A stretch of 62,193 bases of DNA from Bacteroides caecigallinarum (GTDB taxonomy: Bacteria > Bacteroidota > Bacteroidia > Bacteroidales > Bacteroidaceae), in the NCBI RefSeq assembly GCF_016902295.1, contig NZ_JACJLQ010000021.1, positions 1-62,193 of the forward strand, read 5' to 3'. Made by a program: the position numbers and the translations under genes. Below, piece after piece: positions 28,548 through 39,102 of this stretch (the stretch's first letter is position 1; every line of letters begins with the position of its first letter). Below the pieces are notes generated by a model that worked only from the letters and a program-made list of their open reading frames with translations, was not told where the DNA came from and made no database searches.

Positions 28548-28805
28548 TTACTTAGCTCTTTCAATAATTTCAACTAATCTCCATCTCTTTGTTTTGCTCA
28601 ATGGACGAGTTTCCATGATACGAACTGTATCACCTGGAAGACATTCGTTCTTCTCGTCGTGAGCATGGTATTTCTTCGTTTTGCTAACGAACTTACCATA
28701 AATAGGGTGTTTTTCCTTAAACTTAGCAGCAACAGTAATGGTCTTATCCATTTTGTTGCTTATAACAACACCAGTTCTTTCTTTTCTTAAATTTCTAACT
28801 TCCAT
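28548..28805 (-). CDS. rpsQ: 30S ribosomal protein S17
   Basis: OB-fold protein, 85 residues from [19 protein letters not shown], with [21 protein letters not shown] core and [17 protein letters not shown] prefer the ATG at 28805, which matches the usual S17 start; an in-frame ATG three codons earlier is also possible. Confidence 0.95.
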   Translation of the reverse strand: MEVRNLRKERTGVVISNKMDKTITVAAKFKEKHPIYGKFVSKTKKYHAHDEKNECLPGDTVRIMETRPLSKTKRWRLVEIIERAK

Positions 28806-28816
28806 GTGGACCATTA

Positions 28817-29011
28817 TTATTTGTTAAGTTCTCTCTGACGCAACTCTGTCTTCATTCTTGCGATAGTTCTACGCAATTGTTTAATCTGAGCAGGATTAGC
28901 CAATGGAGAGATTGAATGATTCAAAACCATCTGTTTGTAATTAGCTTCCTCAGTCTGTAATCTTTCAGCTAATTCGCTAGTTGCTATTTCTCTTATTTCT
29001 GCAATCTTCAT
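28817..29011 (-). CDS. rpmC: 50S ribosomal protein L29
   Basis: 64-residue coiled hairpin at the exit tunnel (docking site for trigger factor and SRP): [24 protein letters not shown]-like [20 protein letters not shown]. Seven nt after rplP. Confidence 0.97.
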   Translation of the reverse strand: MKIAEIREIATSELAERLQTEEANYKQMVLNHSISPLANPAQIKQLRRTIARMKTELRQRELNK

Positions 29012-29018
29012 AACTCAA

Positions 29019-29450
29019 TTAAGCATTTTGACTTGCGTCGTAATCACGTCTAACAATAAACTTAGTAGTAACTGGAAGTTTCTGAGCTGCAAGGCGCAGA
29101 GCTTCTTTAGCTATATCAAAAGGAACTCCTTCAACTTCAATCAGGATACGACCTGGAGTTACTGGAGCAACAAATCCTTCTGGAGAACCTTTACCTTTAC
29201 CCATACGTACATCGGCAGGTTTACGAGTAATAGGTTTATCAGGGAATATGCGAATCCAAATCTGTCCCTGACGCTGCATATATCTTGTTACAGCAATACG
29301 AGCTGCTTCAATCTGACGTCCAGTGATCCATTTTGTCTGCAATGATTTGATACCGAATGTACCAAAAGCCAACTGATGTCCTCTCTGGGCATTACCTTTA
29401 GCGCTACCTTTCTGCTGTCTTCTGAATTTTGTCTTTTTCGGTTGTAACAT
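29019..29450 (-). CDS. rplP: 50S ribosomal protein L16
   Basis: 143-residue protein near the A-site tRNA elbow: [59 protein letters not shown]. The Arg of the R-MGKGKG region, which in E. coli is hydroxylated, is present. Confidence 0.98.
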   Translation of the reverse strand: MLQPKKTKFRRQQKGSAKGNAQRGHQLAFGTFGIKSLQTKWITGRQIEAARIAVTRYMQRQGQIWIRIFPDKPITRKPADVRMGKGKGSPEGFVAPVTPGRILIEVEGVPFDIAKEALRLAAQKLPVTTKFIVRRDYDASQNA

Positions 29451-29471
29451 AATTCCTAAAATTCAAATTCG

Positions 29472-30203
29472 TTAGCGATTGTTGTTTCTTTTTTTGCGGA
29501 AATTCTTTCCACCATTATTAGAACCGTTGTTACGGCCTGTCTCCTTAGTCTGAGTAAAGTTAGGTGCCAACTCACGTTTTCCATAAACTTCACCACGGCA
29601 AATCCATACTTTAATACCAAGAAGACCTACTTTTGTCAAAGCTTCAGCATGACAATAATCAATGTCTGCACGGAAAGTATGAAGTGGAGTACGTCCTTCT
29701 TTATACATTTCTGAACGAGCCATTTCAGCACCATTCAAACGTCCGGAAATAAGGATTTTGATACCTTCAGCGCCCATACGCATTGTGTTGGCAATAGCAG
29801 TTTTAATAGCGCGTCTGTAAGCTATCTTACCTTCAACCTGACGTGCAATGTTATTTGCAACAATCACAGCGTCTAACTCAGGTCTTTTAACTTCGAAGAT
29901 ATTAATCTGAATATCTTTGTCAGTGATCTTCTTCAACTCTTCTTTCAACTTATCAACTTCCTGACCACCTTTACCTATGATAATACCTGGACGAGCAGTG
30001 CATACAGTGATTGTCACCAATTTCAGAGTACGTTCAATTACAATTCTTGAAACGCTTGCCTTAGCAAGTCTGGCATTCAAGTACTTACGGATTTTGCTGT
30101 CTTCCAGCAAAGCGTCACCATAATTTTTGCCACCGTACCAATTTGAATCCCATCCTCTGATAATTCCTAAACGGTTGCTTATCGGATTAACTTTCTGTCC
30201 CAT
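29472..30203 (-). CDS. rpsC: 30S ribosomal protein S3
   Basis: mRNA-entry protein with KH domain, 243 residues: [35 protein letters not shown] (KH GxxG loop), C-terminal [21 protein letters not shown] basic Asn/Arg-rich tail ([19 protein letters not shown]) follows the core. Confidence 0.98.
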   Translation of the reverse strand: MGQKVNPISNRLGIIRGWDSNWYGGKNYGDALLEDSKIRKYLNARLAKASVSRIVIERTLKLVTITVCTARPGIIIGKGGQEVDKLKEELKKITDKDIQINIFEVKRPELDAVIVANNIARQVEGKIAYRRAIKTAIANTMRMGAEGIKILISGRLNGAEMARSEMYKEGRTPLHTFRADIDYCHAEALTKVGLLGIKVWICRGEVYGKRELAPNFTQTKETGRNNGSNNGGKNFRKKRNNNR

Positions 30204-30209
30204 CTACTC

Positions 30210-30620
30210 TTAATTTTGATTATCATTAGTATTTTTAGAATCAACGAACAAAGTTACATGATTAGAGCGTTTGCGGATTCTGTAACCTCTACCCTGTGGA
30301 GCTGGTCTCATACGTTTAAGAGTAGCGCCACCATCAACATAAATCTTAGTTACAAACAATTCACCGCTTTCAGCCTTACGTTCGTTTTTCTGTTCCCAGT
30401 TAGCAATAGCAGAGCGTAACAATTTTTCCACTCTTGCAGAAGCTTCTTTTGAAGAAAACTTCAGTACACCAAGTGCTCTATTCACTTCCATACCGCGAAT
30501 CATGTCAGCCACGAGACGCATTTTTCTTGGAGATGTAGGAACATTCTGCAACTTGGCAAAATACATGGTTTTAAGGGCTTCTTTTCTTTTTTCAGCCGAT
30601 ATTTTTTTTCTTGCTCCCAT
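30210..30620 (-). CDS. rplV: 50S ribosomal protein L22
   Basis: Lines the exit tunnel with a long beta hairpin. The 136 residues include [20 protein letters not shown] and the hairpin [20 protein letters not shown]. The N-terminus is a few residues longer than in E. coli and basic. Confidence 0.98.
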   Translation of the reverse strand: MGARKKISAEKRKEALKTMYFAKLQNVPTSPRKMRLVADMIRGMEVNRALGVLKFSSKEASARVEKLLRSAIANWEQKNERKAESGELFVTKIYVDGGATLKRMRPAPQGRGYRIRKRSNHVTLFVDSKNTNDNQN

Positions 30621-30657
30621 TATTATTTACTTTATTATTTTTCAAACAAGTTTCCTG

Positions 30658-30927
30658 TTATTTTTTCTTGTTACCGGCATGTCCACGGAAAGTACGAGTA
30701 GGAGCAAATTCTCCCAACTTGTGTCCTACCATGTTTTCTGTAACATAAACAGGAATAAATTTGTTACCGTTATGAACTGCAATTGTATGCCCAACAAAAT
30801 CAGGCGAAATCATTGAAGCTCTGGCCCAAGTCTTAACAACTGATTTCTTGCCGCTTTCATTCATAGCAAGCACCTTCTTTTCCAGTTTTACATTAATATA
30901 TGGACCTTTTTTTAATGAACGACTCAT
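30658..30927 (-). CDS. rpsS: 30S ribosomal protein S19
   Basis: 89-residue head protein, [55 protein letters not shown]. Normal position between rplB and rplV. Confidence 0.98.
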   Translation of the reverse strand: MSRSLKKGPYINVKLEKKVLAMNESGKKSVVKTWARASMISPDFVGHTIAVHNGNKFIPVYVTENMVGHKLGEFAPTRTFRGHAGNKKK

Positions 30928-30949
30928 AATTTACTCAATTAATCAGTTA

Positions 30950-31771
30950 TTACTTTCTTCTCTCAATAATATATTTAGAAGACTGTTTCTTAGGTGCTCT
31001 AGTCTTCAAGCCCTTAGCATACAAGCCTGTACGTGATCTTGGGTGACCTCCAGACTGACGTCCTTCACCACCACCCATTGGGTGATCAACAGGGTTCATA
31101 ACAACACCACGGTTGTGTGGACGACGACCCAACCAGCGAGAACGTCCTGCTTTACCAGAAGATTCAAGAGCATGGTCTGAGTTACCTACACTACCGATAG
31201 TAGCTTTACAAGCACTCAAGATTTGTCTTACTTCACCTGAAGGCAATTTGATTACACAATATTTTCCTTCACGAGAAGTCAACTGAGCAAAATTACCAGC
31301 CGATCTAACTAATGCTGCACCTTGTCCTGGGCGTAATTCAATATTGTGAATAACTGTACCTACAGGGATGTTTTCAAGCGGAAGTGCATTACCAATCTCA
31401 GGCGCTGCAGTCGCTCCAGACATCAAAGTGCTGCCAACCTGCAATCCATTAGGAGCAATAATATATCTCTTTTCTCCATCAGCATAATACAACAAAGCGA
31501 TACGAGCCGAACGGTTTGGATCGTACTCTATTGTTTTAACAACTGCTGGAACACCGTCTTTATTTCTCTTGAAGTCGATGAAACGGAATTTTCTCTTATG
31601 ACCGCCGCCGATATAGCGCATTGTCATTTTACCAACGTGGTTACGACCACCAGTAGAACGCTTTCCACATACAAGAGATTTTTCTGGTACCGATGCAGTA
31701 ATTTCTTCAAAAGTACCAATAATTTTGTGTCTCTGCCCCGGTGTTGTGGGCTTAAATTTACGTACTGCCAT
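30950..31771 (-). CDS. rplB: 50S ribosomal protein L2
   Basis: Needed for subunit joining and peptidyl transfer; 273 residues. The N-terminal OB-fold and SH3-like domain precede the conserved C-terminal loop with [20 protein letters not shown], which holds the essential His. Confidence 0.98.
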   Translation of the reverse strand: MAVRKFKPTTPGQRHKIIGTFEEITASVPEKSLVCGKRSTGGRNHVGKMTMRYIGGGHKRKFRFIDFKRNKDGVPAVVKTIEYDPNRSARIALLYYADGEKRYIIAPNGLQVGSTLMSGATAAPEIGNALPLENIPVGTVIHNIELRPGQGAALVRSAGNFAQLTSREGKYCVIKLPSGEVRQILSACKATIGSVGNSDHALESSGKAGRSRWLGRRPHNRGVVMNPVDHPMGGGEGRQSGGHPRSRTGLYAKGLKTRAPKKQSSKYIIERRK

Positions 31772-31779
31772 CTTATTTA

Positions 31780-32070
31780 TTAAATATTGCTATAAAAATC
31801 AATAGTATCGCCTTCTTTCAATGTCACTATTGCTTTTTTGTAAGCATTAGTACGACCTTTGATCAGGCCAGATTTAGTATAACGACTTTTGTTCTTACCT
31901 GCATAACGAATAGTGTTTACACTAAGAACTGTTACGTTATACAAAGCTTCGATTTCACTCTTAATCTCTAATTTGTTAGCATCAGGACGTACAATAAAAC
32001 CGAAACGATTGAACTTTTCAGTTATAGCAGTCATCTTTTCTGTAACTAACGGTTTAATAATAATTCCCAT
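31780..32070 (-). CDS. rplW: 50S ribosomal protein L23
   Basis: 96-residue exit-tunnel protein and docking site for trigger factor: [46 protein letters not shown]. Preceded by AGGAGG at nine nt, one of three such sites in the operon. Confidence 0.98.
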   Translation of the reverse strand: MGIIIKPLVTEKMTAITEKFNRFGFIVRPDANKLEIKSEIEALYNVTVLSVNTIRYAGKNKSRYTKSGLIKGRTNAYKKAIVTLKEGDTIDFYSNI

Positions 32071-32087
32071 TTTACTAAGCCTCCTTT
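32071..32087 (-). promoter_or_regulatory. strong Shine-Dalgarno before rplW
   Basis: Minus strand reads AAAGGAGGCTTAGTAAAATG: AGGAGG, nine nt, ATG, in the 19-nt gap after rplD. Confidence 0.82.
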
Positions 32088-32089
32088 AA

Positions 32090-32719
32090 TTATTTAACTA
32101 AGGTTTCCTCGATAGCTTTCAATGCACTCTCAGTCACAACAAGAGTTTCTGCATTCAATACAGAGTAAGTATTTAACGCAGAAGCAATTGCTAAATTTGT
32201 ACGCTCTATGTTACGAGCAGACAAATATACGTTTTTATTCGCTTCCGGCAAAACCATAAGTAGCTTTTTGCCAGCCACTTTCAGATTATTCACAACATTT
32301 ATAAATTCTTTAGTCTTTGGAGCTTCAAAAGAGAAGTCTTCTACAACTACAATGTTGTTAGTCTGAGCCTTATAAGCTAAAGCAGATTTACGTGCCAAAG
32401 CCTTAACCTTCTTATTCAATTTGAACCAATAGTCTCTTGGTTTAGGACCAAAAACGCGAGCACCGCCAACCAATAGTGGAGAGTTGATATCACCGCGACG
32501 TGCACCGCCACCACCTTTCTGACGACCCAATTTACGAGTAGAACCGCTAATTTCGCTTCTTTCTTTTGATTTATGAGTTCCCTGGCGCTGGTTAGCCATG
32601 TACTGCTTAACATCAAGATAGATAGCGTGATCATTTGGTGTAATACCGAAGATAGCGTCATTAAGAGCTACTTTTCTACCAGTATCTTCACCTTTAATAT
32701 TTAATACGTTAACTTCCAT
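32090..32719 (-). CDS. rplD: 50S ribosomal protein L4
   Basis: Exit-tunnel protein; in E. coli it also represses the S10 operon. The 209 residues show [20 protein letters not shown], the extended tunnel loop [16 protein letters not shown], and [16 protein letters not shown]. Its ATG overlaps the rplC stop by one base (TAATG), so the two are translationally coupled. Confidence 0.98.
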   Translation of the reverse strand: MEVNVLNIKGEDTGRKVALNDAIFGITPNDHAIYLDVKQYMANQRQGTHKSKERSEISGSTRKLGRQKGGGGARRGDINSPLLVGGARVFGPKPRDYWFKLNKKVKALARKSALAYKAQTNNIVVVEDFSFEAPKTKEFINVVNNLKVAGKKLLMVLPEANKNVYLSARNIERTNLAIASALNTYSVLNAETLVVTESALKAIEETLVK

Positions 32720-33336
32720 TATTTCTCAATTATTACGATTGAACCTTTGTAACCTGGAACAGAACCCTTGATAAGAAGAAGATTGTGTTCAGGGATTACT
32801 TTTAATACCTGTAAGTTGTGAGTAGTCACTCTATCACCACCCATTTGTCCGCCCATACGCATGCCTTTGAATACTTTTGCAGGGTAAGAACAAGCACCGA
32901 TAGAACCCGGTTTACGAGCGCGGTTGTGCTGACCGTGAGTAGTCTGTCCAACACCACCAAAACCGTGACGTTTTACAACACCCTGGAAACCTTTACCCTT
33001 AGAAGTACCAATAACGTCAACATAAGCTGAATCATTGAACAATTCTACAGTAATAGTGTCTCCTAAATTCAATTCCTGTGAGAAATCTTTGAACTCGGCC
33101 AAGTGTCTCTTTGGAGTTACTCCAGCCTTCTTAAAGTGTCCCATCAATGGTTTTGTAGTGTGTTTTTCCTTCTTGTCCTGGAAACCTACCTGCACTGCGG
33201 CATAACCATCTTTTTCTACACTCTTAATCTGAGTAACTACACAAGGACCAGCTTCGATAACAGTGCATGGTACATTCTTACCATCAGCACTGAATACGGA
33301 TGTCATTCCGATTTTCTTTCCTAATAATCCTGGCAT
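32719..33336 (-). CDS. rplC: 50S ribosomal protein L3
   Basis: 205 residues, [20 protein letters not shown], the long internal loop with [20 protein letters not shown] and MAGQMG-type [14 protein letters not shown]. The Gln that is methylated in E. coli (Q150 region) lies in the MGGQMGG stretch. Follows rpsJ after 20 nt. Confidence 0.98.
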   Translation of the reverse strand: MPGLLGKKIGMTSVFSADGKNVPCTVIEAGPCVVTQIKSVEKDGYAAVQVGFQDKKEKHTTKPLMGHFKKAGVTPKRHLAEFKDFSQELNLGDTITVELFNDSAYVDVIGTSKGKGFQGVVKRHGFGGVGQTTHGQHNRARKPGSIGACSYPAKVFKGMRMGGQMGGDRVTTHNLQVLKVIPEHNLLLIKGSVPGYKGSIVIIEK

Positions 33337-33356
33337 TTCAGTTAAATTTTAATTGA

Positions 33357-33662
33357 TTAAACTTTAATTTCTACTTCTACTCCACTTGGTAACTCTAACT
33401 TCATCAAAGCATCTACAGTTTTAGCTGTTGAGCTATAGATGTCGATAAGTCTCTTATAAGAAGACAATTCAAACTGTTCGCGTGACTTCTTGTTTACGAA
33501 AGTCGAACGGTTTACAGTAAAGATTCTCTTGTGAGTTGGCAATGGAATTGGACCGCTAACAATAGCACCAGTTGCTTTCACAGTTCTTACAATCTTTTCA
33601 GCAGACTTGTCAACCAAGTTGTGATCGTAAGATTTCAGTTTAATTCTGATTTTCTGACTCAT
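33357..33662 (-). CDS. rpsJ: 30S ribosomal protein S10
   Basis: 101 residues, [53 protein letters not shown]. Also NusE, the antitermination factor that links ribosome and polymerase through NusG. A 93-nt spacer with a hairpin separates it from fusA; tuf, which often stands here, is missing. Confidence 0.98.
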   Translation of the reverse strand: MSQKIRIKLKSYDHNLVDKSAEKIVRTVKATGAIVSGPIPLPTHKRIFTVNRSTFVNKKSREQFELSSYKRLIDIYSSTAKTVDALMKLELPSGVEVEIKV

Positions 33663-33696
33663 TGTAAAATTTTTAATTAATTATTATTGATAAGAT

Positions 33697-33740
33697 GAAG
33701 CATGAGGGCTAAGAGTCATTCGCTAACCCTCATAGGCTTC
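33697..33740 (-). promoter_or_regulatory. hairpin in the fusA-rpsJ spacer
   Basis: GAAGC-ATGAGGG pairs with CCCTCAT-(AG)-GCTTC, twelve pairs with a two-base bulge. On the minus strand it is followed by mixed A/T rather than a T-run, so it does not look like a simple terminator. It may be an attenuator, a processing site or a leader for S10-type feedback. Confidence 0.55.
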
Positions 33741-33755
33741 AAGATATTATTTTAT

Positions 33756-35873
33756 TTATACTAAATCAACGCGACCTTTAACTTCTTCAAGAACAGTCTT
33801 AGCGATTGAGCTTGATACCTGTGCATGGTGATCGTATGACATTGATGATGTAGCACGACCTGAAGTGATTGTACGCAAAGCAGTAACATAACCGAACATT
33901 TCAGCCAGTGGTACCATAGCTTTTACAATACGTGCTCCTGAACGGCTTGATTCCATACCTTCAACCTGACCACGACGTTTGTTCAAGTCACCGATAACAT
34001 CACCCATGTTTTCTTCAGGAGTTACAACTTCAAGCTTCATGATAGGCTCCATCAAAACCGGACCTGCCTTAGCACAAGCATTCTTGTAAGCCTGGATTGC
34101 ACAGATTTCGAAAGACAACTGGTCTGAGTCAACCGGGTGGAAAGAACCATCTTTCAACACTACTTTCAAAGAATCAAGAGGGAAGCCAGCCAACACACCA
34201 TTCTTCATTGCAGTCTGGAAACCTTTCTGTACTGAAGGGATAAATTCCTTAGGCACATTACCACCTTTAACCTCATCGATGAACTGAAGTCCACCTTCTT
34301 TGTAATCTTCGTCAACTGGGCCGATAGTTACGATGATATCAGCAAACTTACCACGACCACCAGACTGTTTCTTATAAACTTCACGAAGCTCTACAGTCTT
34401 AGTAATAGCTTCCTTGTAGTTAACCTGAGGACGACCCTGGTTACATTCAACCTTAAATTCACGTTTCAAACGGTCGATAATGATATCCAAGTGAAGCTCA
34501 CCCATACCTGAGATAACTGTCTGACCAGTCTGTTCGTCAGTTCTTACAGTAAATGTTGGGTCTTCTTCAGCAAGCTTAGCCAAACCGTTAGAAAGTTTGT
34601 CAAGGTCTTTCTGAGTCTTAGGTTCAACAGCGATACCGATAACTGGTTCAGGGAAGTCCATAGACTCAAGAACGATTGGAGCAGTTTCGTCGCACAAAGT
34701 ATCACCTGTACGGATATCTTTGAAACCAACACCTGCACCTATATCACCAGCGCTGATTACTTCAACTGGGTTCTGCTTGTTTGAGTGCATCTGGAACAGA
34801 CGAGATACACGTTCTTTCTTGCCTGAACGAGAGTTGAAGATATATGAACCGGCTTCAATCTTACCTGAGTAAACGCGGAAGAAAGTCAAACGACCAACGT
34901 ATGGGTCAGTTGCAATCTTAAACGCCAAAGCAGAAGTCTTTTCATCTTCATCTGGTTTACGATCTTCTTCAGCTCCTGTAGTTGGGTTTGTACCAATGAT
35001 ATTAGGAGTATCAAGTGGTGAAGGCAAGAATGCGCAAACATAGTCAAGAAGAGTCTGTACACCTTTATTCTTGAATGAAGAACCGCAGAACATAGGAACG
35101 ATATCCATTTTCAATGTTCCGGCACGGAGGGCACGTAAGATTTCTTCTTCTGTGATAGTAGAAGGATCATCGAAATACTTTTCCATAAGAGCTTCGTCAA
35201 ACTCAGCTACTTTTTCAAGCATTTTATCTCTCCATTCCTGAGCTTCATCAACAAGGTTAGCAGGGATTTCTTCTATATCATAGTCAGCACCCATTGTTTC
35301 ATCGTGCCACAAGATAGCTTTCATCTTAATAAGGTCAACTACACCCTTGAAGTTTTCTTCTGCACCGATAGGAATAACCACAGGACAAGGATTAGCTCCC
35401 AAAACGTCCTTCATCTGACGAACTACTTCGAAGAAGTCAGCTCCAGAACGGTCCATTTTGTTTACATAACCAATACGTGGTACATTATATTTATCAGCCT
35501 GACGCCATACAGTTTCCGACTGTGGTTCAACACCACCTACAGCACAATACGCAGCAACAGCACCGTCAAGCACACGCAAAGAACGTTCTACCTCAGCAGT
35601 AAAGTCAACGTGTCCCGGAGTGTCAATAAGGTTGATTTTGTAAGTATTACCAGCGTATTTCCAACGAGTTGTAGTAGCCGCAGAAGTAATAGTAATACCA
35701 CGTTCCTGCTCCTGCTCCATCCAGTCCATTGTTGCGGCACCGTCGTGTACTTCACCGATTTTGTGAGTAAGACCAGTGTAGAACAATATACGTTCTGAAG
35801 TTGTTGTTTTACCGGCATCGATGTGAGCCATGATACCGATATTACGGGTCAAGTGCAAATCTTGTTTAGCCAT
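33756..35873 (-). CDS. fusA: elongation factor G
   Basis: GTPase that drives translocation. The 705-residue protein has G1 [17 protein letters not shown]3 DTPGHVDF, G4 NKMD, then domains II-V with the domain IV loop ([15 protein letters not shown]). Length is normal. Bacteroidota can carry two EF-G types; its operon position between rpsG and rpsJ marks this as the primary one. Confidence 0.98.
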   Translation of the reverse strand: MAKQDLHLTRNIGIMAHIDAGKTTTSERILFYTGLTHKIGEVHDGAATMDWMEQEQERGITITSAATTTRWKYAGNTYKINLIDTPGHVDFTAEVERSLRVLDGAVAAYCAVGGVEPQSETVWRQADKYNVPRIGYVNKMDRSGADFFEVVRQMKDVLGANPCPVVIPIGAEENFKGVVDLIKMKAILWHDETMGADYDIEEIPANLVDEAQEWRDKMLEKVAEFDEALMEKYFDDPSTITEEEILRALRAGTLKMDIVPMFCGSSFKNKGVQTLLDYVCAFLPSPLDTPNIIGTNPTTGAEEDRKPDEDEKTSALAFKIATDPYVGRLTFFRVYSGKIEAGSYIFNSRSGKKERVSRLFQMHSNKQNPVEVISAGDIGAGVGFKDIRTGDTLCDETAPIVLESMDFPEPVIGIAVEPKTQKDLDKLSNGLAKLAEEDPTFTVRTDEQTGQTVISGMGELHLDIIIDRLKREFKVECNQGRPQVNYKEAITKTVELREVYKKQSGGRGKFADIIVTIGPVDEDYKEGGLQFIDEVKGGNVPKEFIPSVQKGFQTAMKNGVLAGFPLDSLKVVLKDGSFHPVDSDQLSFEICAIQAYKNACAKAGPVLMEPIMKLEVVTPEENMGDVIGDLNKRRGQVEGMESSRSGARIVKAMVPLAEMFGYVTALRTITSGRATSSMSYDHHAQVSSSIAKTVLEEVKGRVDLV

Positions 35874-35904
35874 TTTAATTACTACTTATTAAATTATTAC
35901 TTGA

Positions 35905-36381
35905 TTAAAATCTGAAATGTGCAAATGCACGGTTAGCTTCAGCCATACGATGCATATCTTCTTTACGTTTGAATGCACCACCCTGTTCGTTATAAGCGTC
36001 AAGGATTTCAGCAGCCAATTTATCTGCCATACATTTTCCACCACGTTTACGAGCGAACAAAATCAGATTTTTCATTGAGATTGACTCTTTACGTTCAGGA
36101 CGGATTTCAGTAGGAACCTGGAAAGTCGCGCCACCGATACGGCGAGATTTAACTTCGAGTTGTGGAGTCACATTATCAAGAGCCTTTTTCCATACATCAA
36201 GAGCAGAAGTCTCATCTGCAGGCAATTTAGTGCCAACTACATTAAGTGCACCATAAAAGATTTCATAAGAAGTATTCTTCTTTCCATCATACATCAGATG
36301 GTTAACGAATTTAGAAACCTTCTGATCGTTAAATACTGGATCCGGAAGGACCACACGTTTTTTTGGTTTTGCTTTTCTCAT
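35905..36381 (-). CDS. rpsG: 30S ribosomal protein S7
   Basis: Head assembly protein, 158 residues, [49 protein letters not shown]. In E. coli S7 represses its own operon by binding between rpsL and rpsG; here that spacer is 150 nt long (see separate entry). Confidence 0.98.
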   Translation of the reverse strand: MRKAKPKKRVVLPDPVFNDQKVSKFVNHLMYDGKKNTSYEIFYGALNVVGTKLPADETSALDVWKKALDNVTPQLEVKSRRIGGATFQVPTEIRPERKESISMKNLILFARKRGGKCMADKLAAEILDAYNEQGGAFKRKEDMHRMAEANRAFAHFRF

Positions 36382-36531
36382 TTCTGTTTGACAATTTATG
36401 TTTAGTTTGGGGCTGCACCTCTGTTCGCTTCAACATCTCCTCCGAGACATTTACTCAACCTTAAAGCTTTTCCAACAAACCAAAACGAAATTAATAAAGT
36501 CTTTACTTAAAAGGATTGTACTCAGCTAATA
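36382..36531 (-). other. 150-nt rpsL-rpsG spacer with a G+C-rich block
   Basis: Unusually long for this operon, where most gaps are under 25 nt. Read on the minus strand, an AT-rich first half is followed by a G+C-rich block (about 36408-36449) including GAACAGAGGTGCAGCCCC. No ORF or terminator is visible. It occupies the place of the S7 feedback site in E. coli, so it may have the same role; that is inference. Confidence 0.4.
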
Positions 36532-36936
36532 TTATTTTTTACCCTTAGCTGCTGGAGCCTGTCCTGGTTTTGGACGTTTTGCACCGTATTTAGAACGTCT
36601 CTGTGTACGACCGGCTACACCTGCAGTATCCAATGTACCGCGAACAATGTGATAACGTACACCTGGAAGATCCTTAACACGACCGCCACGTACCAATACG
36701 ATTGAGTGTTCCTGCAAGTTGTGTCCTTCTCCTGGGATATAAGAGTTTACTTCCTTAGAGTTTGTCAGACGCACACGAGCAACTTTACGCATTGCTGAGT
36801 TAGGTTTTTTCGGAGTTGTAGTATAAACACGAACGCAAACGCCACGTCTCTGAGGACATGAATCAAGCGCCGGTGACTTACTTTTCTCAACCAAAACCGT
36901 TCTTCCTTTTCTTACTAATTGTTGAATAGTAGGCAT
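36532..36936 (-). CDS. rpsL: 30S ribosomal protein S12
   Basis: Decoding-centre protein, 134 residues. [20 protein letters not shown], the loop [18 protein letters not shown], with Lys (PKKPNSA) in the place that decides streptomycin response in other bacteria, and [17 protein letters not shown]. First gene of the superoperon. Confidence 0.98.
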   Translation of the reverse strand: MPTIQQLVRKGRTVLVEKSKSPALDSCPQRRGVCVRVYTTTPKKPNSAMRKVARVRLTNSKEVNSYIPGEGHNLQEHSIVLVRGGRVKDLPGVRYHIVRGTLDTAGVAGRTQRRSKYGAKRPKPGQAPAAKGKK

Positions 36937-37011
36937 TTTGTTTGATTTTTAAATTTATATTATTGTTTATTCAAATTCCAATCCTAAAGCGAAACTACAT
37001 ATTTCGGGTTG

Positions 37012-37042
37012 CAAAGGTACGAATAAGTTTTTAATACACAAA
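37012..37042 (-). promoter_or_regulatory. promoter of the str-S10-spc-alpha superoperon
   Basis: Minus strand: TTTG at 37039-37042, 19 nt, TACCTTTG at 37012-37019, followed by C. This is an exact consensus promoter. It lies 76 nt before the rpsL ATG and just after the DUF3467 terminator, so the superoperon starts its own transcript here. Confidence 0.85.
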
Positions 37043-37061
37043 TAGTTTTAATAATAAAAAA

Positions 37062-37095
37062 GGCCTGATTTGCAGAAAACACCGCAAATCAGACC
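37062..37095 (-). terminator. terminator of the DUF3467 gene
   Basis: Twelve-bp stem GGCCTGATTTGC / GCAAATCAGACC (one G-U pair in the minus-strand RNA), then a run of T on the minus strand. Confidence 0.92.
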
Positions 37096-37119
37096 GTATT
37101 AAACATTTTTTATTCTTTT

Positions 37120-37455
37120 TTAAGCCTCTCCTTTAAAATCAGTGATAGGCGGGACGAAAGTTTTGCCACCATTTTCATTGGCATTGCGTTCTTCAGGCAT
37201 TCTTACAGTTCCGAAATTATGTTCATACTTAATCATGTTATCCTGAAGTGCATACATCAGTCTCTTTGCGTTTTCAGGAGTCATGACTATCCTCGACTGC
37301 ACGCCGGCCTTTTGTACTCCCGGAAGTACAGATACAAAGTCGATTACAAATTCCGATGTCGAATGCGTAATGATGGCCAGATTGGCATAAGTACCTTTTG
37401 CCACTTCTTCTTTCAGTTCTATCTGTAACTGGTTATTTCTGTTTTCGTTTTCCAT
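37120..37455 (-). CDS. DUF3467 protein
   Basis: A 111-residue soluble protein, QLQIELKEEVAKGTYANLAI, FVIDFVSVLPGVQKAGVQSR, IVMTPENAKRLMYALQDNM. The family is small, its function unknown. In Bacteroides it usually stands between rpoC and rpsL. Here it keeps its place before rpsL but has gltX, not rpoC, upstream, and is cut off from rpsL by a terminator. A possible -7 box of its own (TATATTTG, 37488-37495) overlaps the end of gltX's spacer. Confidence 0.85.
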   Translation of the reverse strand: MENENRNNQLQIELKEEVAKGTYANLAIITHSTSEFVIDFVSVLPGVQKAGVQSRIVMTPENAKRLMYALQDNMIKYEHNFGTVRMPEERNANENGGKTFVPPITDFKGEA

Positions 37456-37487
37456 GATAAATTATAATTTAATGAATTATTTGCTGT

Positions 37488-37515
37488 CAAATATATGTTT
37501 ATTTCAGCACCTCAA
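37488..37515 (-). promoter_or_regulatory. possible promoter of the DUF3467 gene
   Basis: TATATTTG at 37488-37495 with TTG at 37513-37515, spacing 17 nt. The -33 part lies inside the gltX end. Confidence 0.45.
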
Positions 37516-39016
37516 CAGCTTTGCGCATACGTTTCAGTGTCTCTTCTTTACCTAAAACAGCTGATATGTCAAACATGTGAGGTCCCTTACCCTCTCCTAC
37601 CAGAGTCAGACGGAAAGCATTCATGATGTTGCCTGTATGATAGCCTTTATCCTCAATCCATTTCATAACCACTTCTTCCTGATGAGTCAATGAGAAATCC
37701 TCAAGCGACTCGAGCAACTCAGCAAGTTCTGTCATACACTTTGCGGAATCTTCTTTCCAGCGTTTCTTTACAGTCTTTTCATCATACTCTTCAGGAGCGA
37801 CGAAGAAAAACTTACAAGTATCCCAAAGTTCCTTTACAAAACTTACACGACCTTTCATCAGCCCAACAACAGTTACTACCGTATCCATAGGAACGTCTAT
37901 ACCGTGTTCCTTTATTATAGGCATAAACAGTTCTGCCAGCTCCTTGTCGTCCTTCATGAGGATATACTCATGATTGAACCAGCGTGCCTTCTCATAGTCA
38001 AACTTTGCTCCTGCCTTGCTGCAACGGTGCAAGTCGAAGAGTTTTACAAGTTCGTCAAGCGACATGATTTCCTGGTCGTTACCCGGATTCCATCCCAGCA
38101 AAGCAAGGAAGTTGATAACAGCCTCAGGCAAATATCCGGACTCACGGTAACCTGAAGAGACCTCACCGGTCTTAGGATCATGCCATTCCAAAGGGAATAC
38201 TGGGAAACCAAGACGGTCACCGTCACGCTTGCTCAGTTTACCATTTCCGTCCGGTTTAAGAAGAAGAGGCAGGTGAGCAAACTGAGGCATAGTATCAGCC
38301 CAACCGAAAGCTCTGTACAGAAGTACATGCAGCGGAGCGGATGGCAACCATTCTTCACCACGGATTACGTGAGTGACTTCCATCAGGTGGTCGTCCACGA
38401 TGTTAGCCAAATGGTATGTAGGGAGTTCGTCAGCCGATTTATATAACACTTTGTCGTCAAGGATAGAAGAATTTATCACCACATCACCACGGATAATGTC
38501 ATTTACATGTACATCCTCATTAGGCTCAATCTTGAAACGCACTACATACTGCTTTCCTTCAGCTATCAGGGCATCGACATCTTCCTTACTCATGGAAAGG
38601 GAGTTACGCATTGACAGACGCGTAGAGGCATCATACTGGAAATTAGGAATTTCCTTTCTCTTGGCATCCAGCTCTTCAGGAGTATCGAATGCTATATACG
38701 CCTTCCCGTTGTCAAGCAACACTTGCACATATTCCTTATATATATCACGACGTTCCGACTGACGGTAAGGACCATAGTTTCCGCCAAAACTTACGCCTTC
38801 ATCAAAATTAATACCCAACCATTTGAATGATTCGATGATATACTCTTCCGCACCGGGAACGAAACGGTTTGAGTCAGTATCCTCTATACGGAAAATAAGG
38901 TCTCCGCCATGCTGACGGGCAAAGAGATAATTATACAAGGCAGTACGCACACCGCCGATATGCAACGCACCTGTAGGACTTGGCGCGAAACGAACTCTTA
39001 CTTTTCTTTCTGACAT
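37499..39016 (-). CDS. gltX: glutamyl-tRNA synthetase
   Basis: Class I aminoacyl-tRNA synthetase, 505 residues. The HIGH-type motif is in [18 protein letters not shown], the KMSKS-type loop in [10 protein letters not shown] begin at 39016 ([16 protein letters not shown]); the longer frame from 39028 starts with TTG. The window shows no gatCAB, so whether it also charges tRNA-Gln is not told. Confidence 0.97.
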   Translation of the reverse strand: MSERKVRVRFAPSPTGALHIGGVRTALYNYLFARQHGGDLIFRIEDTDSNRFVPGAEEYIIESFKWLGINFDEGVSFGGNYGPYRQSERRDIYKEYVQVLLDNGKAYIAFDTPEELDAKRKEIPNFQYDASTRLSMRNSLSMSKEDVDALIAEGKQYVVRFKIEPNEDVHVNDIIRGDVVINSSILDDKVLYKSADELPTYHLANIVDDHLMEVTHVIRGEEWLPSAPLHVLLYRAFGWADTMPQFAHLPLLLKPDGNGKLSKRDGDRLGFPVFPLEWHDPKTGEVSSGYRESGYLPEAVINFLALLGWNPGNDQEIMSLDELVKLFDLHRCSKAGAKFDYEKARWFNHEYILMKDDKELAELFMPIIKEHGIDVPMDTVVTVVGLMKGRVSFVKELWDTCKFFFVAPEEYDEKTVKKRWKEDSAKCMTELAELLESLEDFSLTHQEEVVMKWIEDKGYHTGNIMNAFRLTLVGEGKGPHMFDISAVLGKEETLKRMRKAVEVLK

Positions 39017-39102
39017 ATTGATTTTCAACTAAAAATGTTCCGCAAAAGTAATCTAATTTTCCCGTTTTTTGCTTATTTTGCGCTCAAAAATATACTTTGA
39101 TT

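Noticed and set aside
33661..33755. fusA-rpsJ hairpin as a tRNA or an intrinsic terminator
   Set aside because: Too short for a tRNA and lacking the CCA stem and T-loop; no T-run follows it, so it is listed as regulatory of unknown type.
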